Shown one piece after another: positions 25,195-35,161 of a DNA stretch of 64,000 nt. Positions within the stretch are counted from its first letter, which is position 1. Each line of letters opens with the position of its first letter. Source of the DNA: Pseudolabrys sp. (GTDB taxonomy: Bacteria; Pseudomonadota; Alphaproteobacteria; Rhizobiales; Xanthobacteraceae); contig JARYIJ010000001.1 of NCBI GenBank assembly GCA_029980465.1, positions 930,001 to 994,000 on the forward strand. Direction: 5' to 3'. The position numbers and the translations under genes are program-made. Under the pieces are notes generated by a model. It worked only from the letters and a program-made list of their open reading frames with translations. It did not search any database and was not told where the DNA came from.

Positions 25195-25365
25195 ATGAGC
25201 GCGAAGCCTGCCATCTATGAATCACTTGCCGAGGTGGCGCAGGCGCTGGGTCATGTGCACCGTCTCGAATTGCCGGAGCATCTCGCACGGGGCGAACGAA
25301 CCGTTGAACAGCTTTCGGCGCGTCTCCCAACGGGAGAGGTTGCAGCGAGACATCGAAACCCATGA
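25195..25365 (+). pseudogene. ArsR-family regulator remnant, first ~45 residues
   Basis: From the ATG at 25195 (AAGG upstream) the frame reads MSAKPAIYESLAEVAQALGH then RLELPEHLARGERTVEQLSAR, which is the N-terminal helix and first HTH helix of ArsR-family repressors of the kind often fused to a rhodanese domain. The match ends at the recognition-helix position; 56 codons in total are followed by TGA at 25363-25365, overlapping the next gene (ATGA). The recognition helix and effector part are gone, so it cannot be a normal repressor. A deletion that joined this start to the upstream region of the following methyltransferase gene explains the layout. Confidence 0.7.
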
Positions 25366-26069
25366 GCAACTGGATCGACTTCTACGATCTGCGCCACTCG
25401 CTCATCTACGTGAATGCGCGGCACCGCGACGTGCACTACCGGACGATCGCCGCCGGCATCCGCGATTACATCCCGTCGCCGACCGCCACTGTGATCGACT
25501 GGGGCTGCGGCGAAGCGACCTCCGCGGCGACGATCGCCGACGCGGCCGGGCATCTCACGATGGTCGAGGCGGCGCCCAATGTGCGCGGCGCGCTCAATGC
25601 GCGTTACGGCGCCAACAAGAAAATCTCCGTCCTGACGCCGGACGAAGCCGCCGCGCTGCCCGAGCATTCGGCGGACCTCATCATTCTGCATTCGGTCGCC
25701 CAATACCTGACACGGCAAGAGCTCGACGGCATGCTCGCGACGTTCCACCGCCTGCTCAAGCCCGGCGCGCTGCTCATCGTTGGTGACATCGTGCCGCCCG
25801 GTCTCGCCGCGCCGAAGGCGGCGCTGTCGCTGCTCAAGTTCGCCGCGCGCAACGGCTTCCTGTTCGCCGCCATCCGCGGCCTCATCCGCATCGCGCTGTC
25901 GGACTATCTCAAGCTCAACAAGAAGGTCGGGCTCACGCACTACAGCGAGGCCGACATGCTGGCGATATTGCGCTCCCACGGCTTTGTCGCCGCGCGCGCC
26001 GAAGAGAACATCGGCCACAACCAGTGGCGCATGACATTTCTGGCGCGGCCGGCATCAACCGGCCGTTAA
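25362..26069 (+). CDS. Class I SAM-dependent methyltransferase
   Basis: The 235-residue protein carries motif I as VIDWGCGEATSAATIADAAG (about 45-62), followed by LTMVEAAPNVRGALNARYG, LPEHSADLIILHSVAQYLTRQEL and LKPGALLIVGDIVPPG. A hydrophobic segment follows (ALSLLKFAARNGFLFAAIRGLIRIAL), perhaps a membrane-associating helix. The start overlaps the stop of the ArsR remnant. It may have been a stand-alone gene whose promoter was replaced by the deletion. Substrate not readable; polyketide, lipid or saccharide methylation are all possible. Confidence 0.82.
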   Translation: MSNWIDFYDLRHSLIYVNARHRDVHYRTIAAGIRDYIPSPTATVIDWGCGEATSAATIADAAGHLTMVEAAPNVRGALNARYGANKKISVLTPDEAAALPEHSADLIILHSVAQYLTRQELDGMLATFHRLLKPGALLIVGDIVPPGLAAPKAALSLLKFAARNGFLFAAIRGLIRIALSDYLKLNKKVGLTHYSEADMLAILRSHGFVAARAEENIGHNQWRMTFLARPASTGR

Positions 26070-26133
26070 CCTGAAACGCCGGTTCGCCGCCCGATAAGTC
26101 CACGGCAAGGACTATTCCGCTATTCATGCGCCC

Positions 26134-26209
26134 GGCCCGGTGGCGGAGTGTTTACGCGGAGAACCCCGCAAGGTTCTCGAGCCAGGTTCAATTCCTGGCC
26201 GGGCCTCCA
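26134..26209 (+). tRNA. tRNA-like gene without a normal anticodon arm (Leu/Ser-type)
   Basis: The 76-nt unit has a perfect 7-bp acceptor stem (GGCCCGG/CCGGGCC), discriminator T and an encoded CCA. The D arm is short, of class II type (GCG-GAGTGTTTA-CGC), and the T arm is perfect (CCAGG-TTCAATT-CCTGG). Between them, where an anticodon arm plus a long variable arm would be expected, there is only one hairpin, GAGAACC-CCGCAA-GGTTCTC (26159-26178). Its 6-base loop and lack of T33 do not make an anticodon loop; CCGCAAGG resembles the loop of a class II variable arm. The simplest reading is a Leu/Ser-type tRNA that lost its anticodon arm. It could be a pseudogene, a non-translational tRNA-like RNA, or an attachment-site relic. 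Confidence 0.55.
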
Positions 26210-26335
26210 ATCTTCTCTTCAGCCCGCGACATTTCGGCAGACACGCGCCTTCGGGCGAAAGCGCTCGCGCCGGCTTTAAGCCCGGCAGACAGAAACTCGC
26301 CGGAACCACCCTCGCGACTCGTCCGTTGTCTGGAC

Positions 26336-26731
26336 ATGAAACAGGCCTTCTCCGCTCTCGCCGTGGCAGCGGCGCTGCTGACCGTGCCGGCGCTCGCCCA
26401 GGGTCCCTTTCCCACGGCGCCAACGCAGCAGCAGCAAGAGCAGCAGCAGCAAGAGCAGAAGCCGCCGATCCCGCAACGCTCGGTGAAGATCACCGCCGAA
26501 GAGGGCTACGTCATCAAGGAGAACGTGAAGGACACCAAGCCGGCGGACGTGGCCGCGAAGGACATCGAGATCGGCGGCAAGGCGCCCGACGGTGTCGCGC
26601 TCCACGACTTCCCCGACTTCGTGCTGCAGAAGGTGTCGGCGGTCAAAGGCTTCAAATACTTCGTCACCAGCGACCGGCAGGTCGCCGTCGTCTCGTCCAA
26701 TGGCCAGACCATTGCCGACCTCCTGAAATAA
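26336..26731 (+). CDS. Exported DUF1236-like protein
   Basis: The 131-residue product has a signal peptide (MKQAFSALAVAAALLTVPALAQ), a Gln/Glu repeat (QQQQEQQQQEQ, from tandem CAG-type codons at about 26427-26459) and a C-terminal domain of DUF1236 type: ITAEEGYVIKENV, IGGKAPDGVALHDFP and VKGFKYFVTSDRQVAVVSSNGQTIADLL. These small periplasmic domains are common in Bradyrhizobium relatives and lack an assigned function. I use the ATG at 26336 because the signal peptide begins there; the frame extends upstream through the tRNA-like gene. A terminator hairpin follows about 135 bases downstream. Confidence 0.8.
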   Translation: MKQAFSALAVAAALLTVPALAQGPFPTAPTQQQQEQQQQEQKPPIPQRSVKITAEEGYVIKENVKDTKPADVAAKDIEIGGKAPDGVALHDFPDFVLQKVSAVKGFKYFVTSDRQVAVVSSNGQTIADLLK

Positions 26732-26865
26732 GAACGGCCGAATAAGGGGCCGCGACAAAGCCGCCTCGCTCCCTTTGGGACGGAGAGGCCGAGGCCCTTC
26801 CCTTTGCCCCCGATTCTGGTCTAAGCACCCCTCGCGCGGGGCCCGCCCCGCCGGGGGGGCCGAAA

Positions 26866-26890
26866 GCGCGCGAAAGCGCGCCCTTTTTTT
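26866..26890 (+). terminator. Intrinsic terminator 24 bases before carB
   Basis: GCGCGC-GAAA-GCGCGC followed by CC and seven T residues (26884-26890) is a textbook Rho-independent terminator. It closes the DUF1236-like transcript, but because carB starts at 26914 it also lies inside any carB leader starting upstream of it. Confidence 0.8.
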
Positions 26891-26913
26891 GTCTGCCGAT
26901 TGCCCGGAGCCGC

Positions 26914-30213
<3,300 letters not shown>

Positions 30214-30421
30214 GCGGACCTTTTCGGCCGCCAGGGCGTTGGGGCGGCGGCGAATTGAGGCCGGACAGGCAAGATCGCGGTGCGGATGACCTCCCCCGCG
30301 GTCGGTGTTTTTTACGCCGGTCTCGTCGCGAAACGGACTCCGGATGGCGAAAACCCGCTGCCGGAGTCGAATTACGAATGCCTACCGGCATCTCGGATAC
30401 CGGCAGGAAGGAGACGAGGAA

Positions 30422-30895
30422 ATGGACAAGATTCCGATGACAGCGGCGGGTTACACCGCGCTCGAGACCGAGCTCAAGCACTGCCAGGCCGTCGAGCGTC
30501 CGCGCATCATCCAGCAGATCACCGAAGCGCGCACGCATGGCGACTTGTCGGAGAACGCCGAGTATCACGCCGCGAAGGAACAGCAATCGATCAACGAAGG
30601 CCGCATCGCCGAGCTCGAGGACAAGCTCGCGCGCGCCGACGTGATCGACGTCTCCAAGCTGTCCGGTGAAACCATCAAATTCGGCGCGACCGTCACGCTG
30701 ATCGACGAGGACACCGAGGAGAAGAAGGTGTGGCAGATCGTCGGCGAGCCGGAAGCGGACGCCAAGGCCGGCAAGATCTCGATCACCTCGCCGCTGGCGC
30801 GCGCGTTGATCGGCAAAGCGAAGGGTGCCTCGATCGAGGTGAACACGCCCGGCGGCGCCAAGGCCTACGAAGTCAAGAAGGTGGAATGGCGCTGA
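30422..30895 (+). CDS. greA: Transcription elongation factor GreA
   Basis: The 157-residue protein stimulates transcript cleavage by backtracked RNA polymerase. The N-terminal coiled coil (about 1-75) has the start [17 protein letters not shown] and the tip region [17 protein letters not shown] with the acidic residues needed for cleavage. The C-terminal FKBP-like domain contains [26 protein letters not shown] and [19 protein letters not shown] ribosome site (AAGGAGA) precedes the ATG at 30422; earlier in-frame starts are not conserved. A terminator follows at 30917. The carB-greA order is typical of Rhizobiales. Confidence 0.97.
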   Translation: MDKIPMTAAGYTALETELKHCQAVERPRIIQQITEARTHGDLSENAEYHAAKEQQSINEGRIAELEDKLARADVIDVSKLSGETIKFGATVTLIDEDTEEKKVWQIVGEPEADAKAGKISITSPLARALIGKAKGASIEVNTPGGAKAYEVKKVEWR

Positions 30896-30916
30896 CGCCC
30901 TTTCCTCTCTCGAATG

Positions 30917-30949
30917 AATGGCCGGGCTCGTCCCGGCCATTTTTATTTT
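30917..30949 (+). terminator. greA terminator built from a REP-like palindrome
   Basis: AATGGCCGGG-CTCGT-CCCGGCCATT followed by TTTATTTT, 22 bases past the greA stop, forms a 10-bp stem with a T-rich tail. The same palindrome, without the T-run, occurs at 8195 and 9939, so a REP-type sequence has been put to use as an intrinsic terminator. Confidence 0.75.
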
Positions 30950-30963
30950 CGGGACAGCCGTAG

Positions 30964-32151
30964 TCAGCGCGCGGCGGCCGACGGCATCGCCCGCAGATAG
31001 AGCGCGATCAGGAGTCCCCCCGCCGCCGCGGCTGCGCCGATCAGGAACACGCTGCCATAACCGGCCCGGTCGGCGAGCAGCCCGGCCACAGGGCCGGTCA
31101 ACCCGTAGGCAAGATCCTGAAAGGCGGCGTAGCCACCCAATGCCGTGCCGCGCAGATGCGGCTCGACGAGATGAATGACCTCCCGTCCCATCGCCGGAAA
31201 GATCATCGAGCAACCGAGCCCCGTCAGAAACGCACCGGCGAGCGCCACGGCTGGATCGGGTGCGCTCCAGATCATCACCTGCCCGACGGTCTCAACCGCA
31301 AGCGATCCGATTGCGACCGGCAGACCGCCGACACGATCCGGCAGGTGACCGAAGAGGACGCGAACGAGAACGAAACCACCGCCGAACGCCGTCAGGCCGA
31401 GCCCGGCATAGCTCCAGTGGCGGTCGAGAAAATAGAGCACGAAGAACGCGCCGATGGCTGCAAAGCCGATGCCCTGAAGTCCGACGATGAAGCCGTGCCG
31501 CCAAATCCTGCCGATCACGGACCAGAACGGCGGGCGCCTGGCGTCGGGATGCGTGGCGACACCGGCCATCCGCCAGATTCCGAGCAGGCTGAGGCCGGGC
31601 AGAAGCGCGCTGATCGCCATGGCGCCGGCAAAACCGAAACGGTCGAACAGCGCGAGGCCGATCGGGCCGCCGATAGCGAGCGCGCCGTAGATGGCGGCGC
31701 CGATCAGCGCCAGAACGCGCGACGAGTGGGCGGGACCGACGATGCCGACGCCCCAGGCGATCACGCCGACGCCGACCAGGCTCTCGCCGAGGCCGAGCAG
31801 CAGCCGGCCCGTCAGCAGAACGAGAAACGCCGGCAGAGGCGCATAAGAGAGAAGGCCCGCGAGCGATGTCGTCAGCGCTCCGGCCAGATAGAGCGCGAGC
31901 CCGCGTCTCACCGAGAGCTTGGCGCCGCGGCGATCCGACAGGACGCCGGCATATCCCCGCGTGACGATGGTGGAGAAAAAAGCGATGCCGACGCCAAGGC
32001 CCGCCCACACATTGCCGAGTCCGAGCCGCTCGGCCACGTAGACCGGTACGATCGGCAACGGCATGGCGACGCAAAGGTAGGAGAGAAAAAGAACGGCTGT
32101 CAGCAGCAGAAGGCGTCGCTGGCCGGGGTCGCGTGTCGATTGGAATGCCAC
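30964..32151 (-). CDS. MFS transporter (drug/arabinose efflux-like, YhhS type)
   Basis: The ~395-residue inner-membrane protein has 12 predicted membrane segments in two halves. The antiporter-type loop motif between helices 2 and 3 is GVLSDRRGAKLSVRRGLALY, and the segment GRLLLGLGESLVGVGVIAWGVGIVG resembles the YhhS/UPF0226 branch. I prefer the GTG at 32151, preceded by CTGGAG, to a GTG at 32199 that adds 16 polar residues. It is convergent with greA. A Lrp-type regulator gene starts upstream on the same strand and ends 37 bases before the longer possible start of this gene (32199), so the regulator may control it, as in amino-acid exporters. Substrate unknown. Confidence 0.87.
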   Translation of the reverse strand: MAFQSTRDPGQRRLLLLTAVLFLSYLCVAMPLPIVPVYVAERLGLGNVWAGLGVGIAFFSTIVTRGYAGVLSDRRGAKLSVRRGLALYLAGALTTSLAGLLSYAPLPAFLVLLTGRLLLGLGESLVGVGVIAWGVGIVGPAHSSRVLALIGAAIYGALAIGGPIGLALFDRFGFAGAMAISALLPGLSLLGIWRMAGVATHPDARRPPFWSVIGRIWRHGFIVGLQGIGFAAIGAFFVLYFLDRHWSYAGLGLTAFGGGFVLVRVLFGHLPDRVGGLPVAIGSLAVETVGQVMIWSAPDPAVALAGAFLTGLGCSMIFPAMGREVIHLVEPHLRGTALGGYAAFQDLAYGLTGPVAGLLADRAGYGSVFLIGAAAAAGGLLIALYLRAMPSAAAR

Positions 32152-32236
32152 GGCGTTCTCCAGGCTGTTCCCCGGCCGACGGAGTCGCGACGATACCACG
32201 TGTCATGCGAGCGTCCCCGCCGCGCTGCTTGCGCGA

Positions 32237-32737
32237 TTACTCGCCGTCCATCGGCACCATCGCCGCGTCCTTGGAATTGCGCAGCGTCAGCGACGTCTTG
32301 ACGTTGCGCACATGCGGCGCGGCGGTGAGCTTTTCGACGAAGGCCTGGAAGGTCTTGAGGTCTGGCGCGACGCACTTCAGCACGAAGTCAATCTCGCCCG
32401 ACAGCATCCAGCATTCACGCACCAGAGACTGCGACCGCACGAATTTCTCGAAGGCCTGGAGATCGGGATCGGCCTGACTCGACAGGTGGACGAAGGCGAA
32501 CACCACGACCTCGTATCCGAGCAGCTTCTCGTCGAGCAGCCCCCGGTAGCCCCTAATATAGCCGGCTTCCTCGAGCGCCCGGACCCGGCGCAGACAGGGT
32601 GGCGCCGAAATCCCGACCCGCCGGGCCAGTTCCACGTTGGTCATGCGGCCGTCGGCTTGAAGCTCCTTCAAGATCTTGCGGTCGATGGCATCGAGGCGGT
32701 GCAAGGCGAGAACTCCCCCAAATCCGGGAACATCCAT
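32237..32737 (-). CDS. Lrp/AsnC family transcriptional regulator
   Basis: The 166-residue protein has the Lrp HTH (about 12-60: LDAIDRKILKELQADGRMTNVELARRVGISAPPCLRRVRALEEAG, the recognition-helix signature APPCLRRVRALE) and a C-terminal RAM domain (about 75-155) with VRECWMLSGEIDFVLKCVAPDLKTFQAFV. These proteins are amino-acid-responsive octamers. I use the ATG at 32737; long upstream extensions of the frame cross the divergent trxB promoter. A 32-base inverted repeat lies directly upstream (32741-32772). The position between an MFS gene and trxB is conserved in relatives as far as I recall. Confidence 0.92.
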   Translation of the reverse strand: MDVPGFGGVLALHRLDAIDRKILKELQADGRMTNVELARRVGISAPPCLRRVRALEEAGYIRGYRGLLDEKLLGYEVVVFAFVHLSSQADPDLQAFEKFVRSQSLVRECWMLSGEIDFVLKCVAPDLKTFQAFVEKLTAAPHVRNVKTSLTLRNSKDAAMVPMDGE

Positions 32738-32740
32738 ACC

Positions 32741-32772
32741 GCGAAATAAAGTTACGCGAAAGATTATTGCGC
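32741..32772. promoter_or_regulatory. Inverted repeat upstream of the Lrp-type gene
   Basis: GCGAAATAA (32741-32749) and TTATTGCGC (32764-32772) form 9-base arms matching at 8 positions, 14 bases apart, in an AT-rich island between the divergent lrp-type and trxB genes. It begins 4 bases before the regulator ATG. Spacing and AT content fit autoregulation by an Lrp protein, but no binding is shown. Confidence 0.45.
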
Positions 32773-32927
32773 ATGGGTACCGCGGCAACATCCAGCCTGT
32801 TGGTCGCGGGGTTGCGTGTCTTGCATAGCTCCCAGAAAGACATATGTTGCCCGAGCATAAAGAACCGGCTGGTCCGGTCAGGGCCCCATCACGGGAGGCC
32901 TTCATTCGCCAGGGGGCGAATAACGCG

Positions 32928-33893
32928 ATGTCCAAGACGATCCACGCCAAGGTGGTCATTATCGGCTCGGGGCCTGCGGGCTACACAGCCGCGATCTACG
33001 CCGCCCGCGCCATGCTCGAGCCCATCCTGCTGCAGGGCATCCAGCCTGGCGGCCAGCTCACCATCACCACCGACGTCGAGAACTATCCCGGCTATGCCGA
33101 CGTCATCCAGGGCCCCTGGCTCATGGAGCAGATGCAGAAGCAGGCCGAGCATGTCGGCACCAGGATCATCACCGACACGGTGACAAAAGCCGAGCTCAAC
33201 CAGCGTCCATTCCGCCTCACCTGCGACTCCGGCGACATCTATCTTGCCGAGGCGCTGATCATCGCGACCGGTGCGCAAGCGCGCTGGCTCGACCTGCCCT
33301 CCGAGCAGAAATTCAAAGGCTATGGCGTGTCGGCCTGCGCCACCTGCGACGGCTTCTTCTACCGCAACAAGAACGTTATCGTGGTCGGCGGCGGCAATAC
33401 CGCGGTCGAGGAAGCGCTATTCCTCACCAACTTCGCCAGCAAGGTCACGGTGGTGCACCGGCGCGACAGCTTCCGCGCCGAGAAAATCCTGCAGGACCGC
33501 CTGTTCAAGCATCCGAAGATCGACGTGATCTGGGACACGACGCTTCACGACGTGGCGGGCGACGAGAACCCGCTCAAGGTGCGCACCGTCAAGCTCAAGA
33601 ACGTGAAGACCGGCGCGGTCACCGAGAAGGCCGTCGACGGCGTCTTCATCGCCATCGGCCATTCGCCCTCCTCCGAGCTTTTCGCCGGCCAGATCGACAT
33701 GAAGCCGTCCGGCTACATCGTCACCAGAGGCTATTCGACGGCAACGTCGGTGTCGGGCGTGTTCGCCGCCGGTGACGTCACCGACGAGATTTACCGGCAG
33801 GCCGTCACCGCCGCCGGGCAAGGCTGCATGGCGGCGCTCGAGGCGCAGAAATTTCTTCATGCGCAGGAGTCGCATCGCGCCGCGGCCGAATAG
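32928..33893 (+). CDS. trxB: Thioredoxin-disulfide reductase
   Basis: The 321-residue flavoenzyme passes electrons from NADPH to thioredoxin. The FAD-binding GSGPAGYTAAIYAARA, the redox-active CATC (137-140) in ACATCDGFFYRN, the NADPH-binding VGGGNTAVEEAL and HRRDSFRAEKI, and the closing GVFAAGDVTDEIYRQAVTAAGQGCMAA are all in the expected order. I use the ATG at 32928 (MSKTIHAK); an earlier in-frame ATG at 32844 adds 28 residues of poor conservation. The LysR gene starts 17 bases after its stop, so the two are probably cotranscribed, a layout conserved in Rhizobiales. Confidence 0.97.
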   Translation: MSKTIHAKVVIIGSGPAGYTAAIYAARAMLEPILLQGIQPGGQLTITTDVENYPGYADVIQGPWLMEQMQKQAEHVGTRIITDTVTKAELNQRPFRLTCDSGDIYLAEALIIATGAQARWLDLPSEQKFKGYGVSACATCDGFFYRNKNVIVVGGGNTAVEEALFLTNFASKVTVVHRRDSFRAEKILQDRLFKHPKIDVIWDTTLHDVAGDENPLKVRTVKLKNVKTGAVTEKAVDGVFIAIGHSPSSELFAGQIDMKPSGYIVTRGYSTATSVSGVFAAGDVTDEIYRQAVTAAGQGCMAALEAQKFLHAQESHRAAAE

Positions 33894-33910
33894 GCGCAAA
33901 GAGAACGATC

Positions 33911-34819
33911 ATGGCCAACGGCACGACGATGGACTGGGACAAGCTGAAGGTGTTCCACGCCGCAGCGGAGGCGGGCTCCTTCACGCATGCGGGCGAGCGG
34001 CTCGGCCTGTCGCAGTCAGCGGTGTCGCGCCAGGTCTCGGCGCTTGAATCCGAGCTCTCGGTTTCGCTGTTTCACCGCCACGCGCGCGGCCTGATCCTCA
34101 CCGAACAGGGCGAACTGCTCTACCGCACCGCGCACGAAGTCTTCATGAAGCTCGAGGCGGCGCGCACGAAGCTCACCGACAGCCGCGAGCGGCCGAACGG
34201 CGAGCTCAAGGTATCGACCACGCCGGGCATCGGTGTGGACTGGCTGACGCCCAAGCTCGGCGAATTCCTCGATCTCTATCCCGACATTCAGATCACGCTG
34301 ATCACCTCGGAGGAAGAACTCGACCTCGCCATGCGCGAGGCCGACGTCGCCATTCGTCTGCGCCAACCGACGCAACCTGACCTCATCCAGCGCAAGCTGT
34401 TCTCGGTGCATTTTCACGCTTACGCGTCGCCGGATTATCTCAAACGCTTCGGCACGCCGCGCACGCACGAGGAGCTCGACAAACACCGCATCGTGCTGCT
34501 CGGCGGTCATGTGCCGCCGCATTTCCAGAACCGGCGCTTTCTGCTCGAAGCTGCCCGCGAGGGCAAAGGCGAGCGTACGCCAAGCTTCACGGTCAACAAC
34601 GTGCTCGGCCTGCTGCGGGCCTGCCAGCGCGGCCTCGGCATCGCGATGCTTCCCGATTATCTCGTCGAGGAGAACGGCGGCCTCGTGCAGTTGTTCGGTG
34701 ACGCGGAAGCGCTCGCGCTCGACGCATTCTTCGTCTACCCGGAAGAACTCAAGTCCGTGGCGCGCGTGCAGGTGTTTCGCGACTTCCTCGTCGCCAACGC
34801 GCAGCGCTGGAATTTCTAG
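33911..34819 (+). CDS. LysR regulator of the LsrB/VtlR type
   Basis: The 302-residue protein has a LysR winged HTH (about 8-67: MDWDKLKVFHAAAEAGSFT, LGLSQSAVSRQVSALE) and a periplasmic-binding-like effector domain (about 95-300). Position directly after trxB and overall sequence match LsrB of Sinorhizobium, a redox-linked regulator, whose Brucella orthologue VtlR activates the AbcR2 small RNA. The only cysteine is Cys238 (LLRACQRGLG), the effector-domain position I recall as redox-relevant in LsrB. Here a candidate LysR box and an AbcR-like RNA gene follow the stop codon. The family call is firm; the LsrB/VtlR equivalence is from context. Confidence 0.88.
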   Translation: MANGTTMDWDKLKVFHAAAEAGSFTHAGERLGLSQSAVSRQVSALESELSVSLFHRHARGLILTEQGELLYRTAHEVFMKLEAARTKLTDSRERPNGELKVSTTPGIGVDWLTPKLGEFLDLYPDIQITLITSEEELDLAMREADVAIRLRQPTQPDLIQRKLFSVHFHAYASPDYLKRFGTPRTHEELDKHRIVLLGGHVPPHFQNRRFLLEAAREGKGERTPSFTVNNVLGLLRACQRGLGIAMLPDYLVEENGGLVQLFGDAEALALDAFFVYPEELKSVARVQVFRDFLVANAQRWNF

Positions 34820-34829
34820 CGGGTAAGTT

Positions 34830-34842
34830 TCAGCATAGCTGA
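34830..34842. promoter_or_regulatory. LysR-type T-N11-A palindrome
   Basis: TCAGC-ATA-GCTGA is a perfect 13-base T-N11-A palindrome 10 bases after the LysR stop codon. Its centre lies about 59 bases before the proposed start of the small RNA, the usual place for a LysR activator's recognition site. Confidence 0.55.
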
Positions 34843-34858
34843 CATGCGGCGCGGTGCG

Positions 34859-34887
34859 TTGTTTGTGCGGCTTGGATGCGGTTATTG
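34859..34887 (+). promoter_or_regulatory. Candidate promoter of the small RNA
   Basis: TTGTTT (34859-34864), a 17-base spacer and TTATTG (34882-34887) would start transcription near 34894-34896, right at the foot of the first hairpin. The -10 is weak, in keeping with a gene that needs an activator. Confidence 0.45.
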
Positions 34888-34894
34888 AAGATCG

Positions 34895-35009
34895 TCGCTG
34901 AGCACCGGGGTATCCTCCCAGAGTCACCGGTGTTCAGCAGTTCCCCTCTGGAAGACACCGGCCCCACGCCGGTTGACTAAGCCGGGCTCCCCTGTGGAGC
35001 CCGGTTTTT
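34895..35009 (+). ncRNA. Trans-acting small RNA resembling AbcR (alpha-r15 family)
   Basis: The region folds into three hairpins. The first has a 12-bp stem (GCTGAGCACCGG 34897-34908 with CCGGTGTTCAGC 34927-34938) and an 18-base loop holding TATCCTCCCAGAG, a strong anti-Shine-Dalgarno sequence. A single-stranded link holds a second one (GTTCCCCTCTGG, 34940-34951). The second hairpin is ACCGGC-CCCAC-GCCGGT, and the third is the terminator CCGGGCTCC-CCTGT-GGAGCCCGG followed by five T (34982-35009). Length (~115 nt), three-stem plan and two exposed CCUCCC/CCCCUC motifs match what is known of AbcR RNAs, which with Hfq block translation of ABC-transporter mRNAs. No protein frame fits here. Confidence 0.72.
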
Positions 35010-35161
35010 CTTTGACGCCGTCAAATGACGAACTGTCGCACCCGCGTCATGCCGGAGGTCCGTTCATCACAAATTGCGACGAAAGACGAACGGCGATAAA
35101 ATTGTTTTTAATCTTCGAACAATAAGCGGCGCGCCAACGCCAAGATGCCAGGGGAAAGCTC

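Noticed and set aside
25362-26069. Reading the ArsR remnant as an in-frame fusion with the following methyltransferase (SahR-like)
   Set aside because: The frames differ: the remnant ends at TGA 25363-25365, which overlaps but is not in phase with the methyltransferase ATG at 25362.
26126-26335. 70-residue extension of the DUF1236-like protein
   Set aside because: It would run through the tRNA-like gene; the signal peptide begins at the ATG at 26336.
34880-35161. Possible short leader peptide for the hydroxyquinol-type dioxygenase
   Set aside because: No plausible start or ribosome site; the region is better explained by the structured RNA and its terminator, with ~150 bases of promoter region after it.
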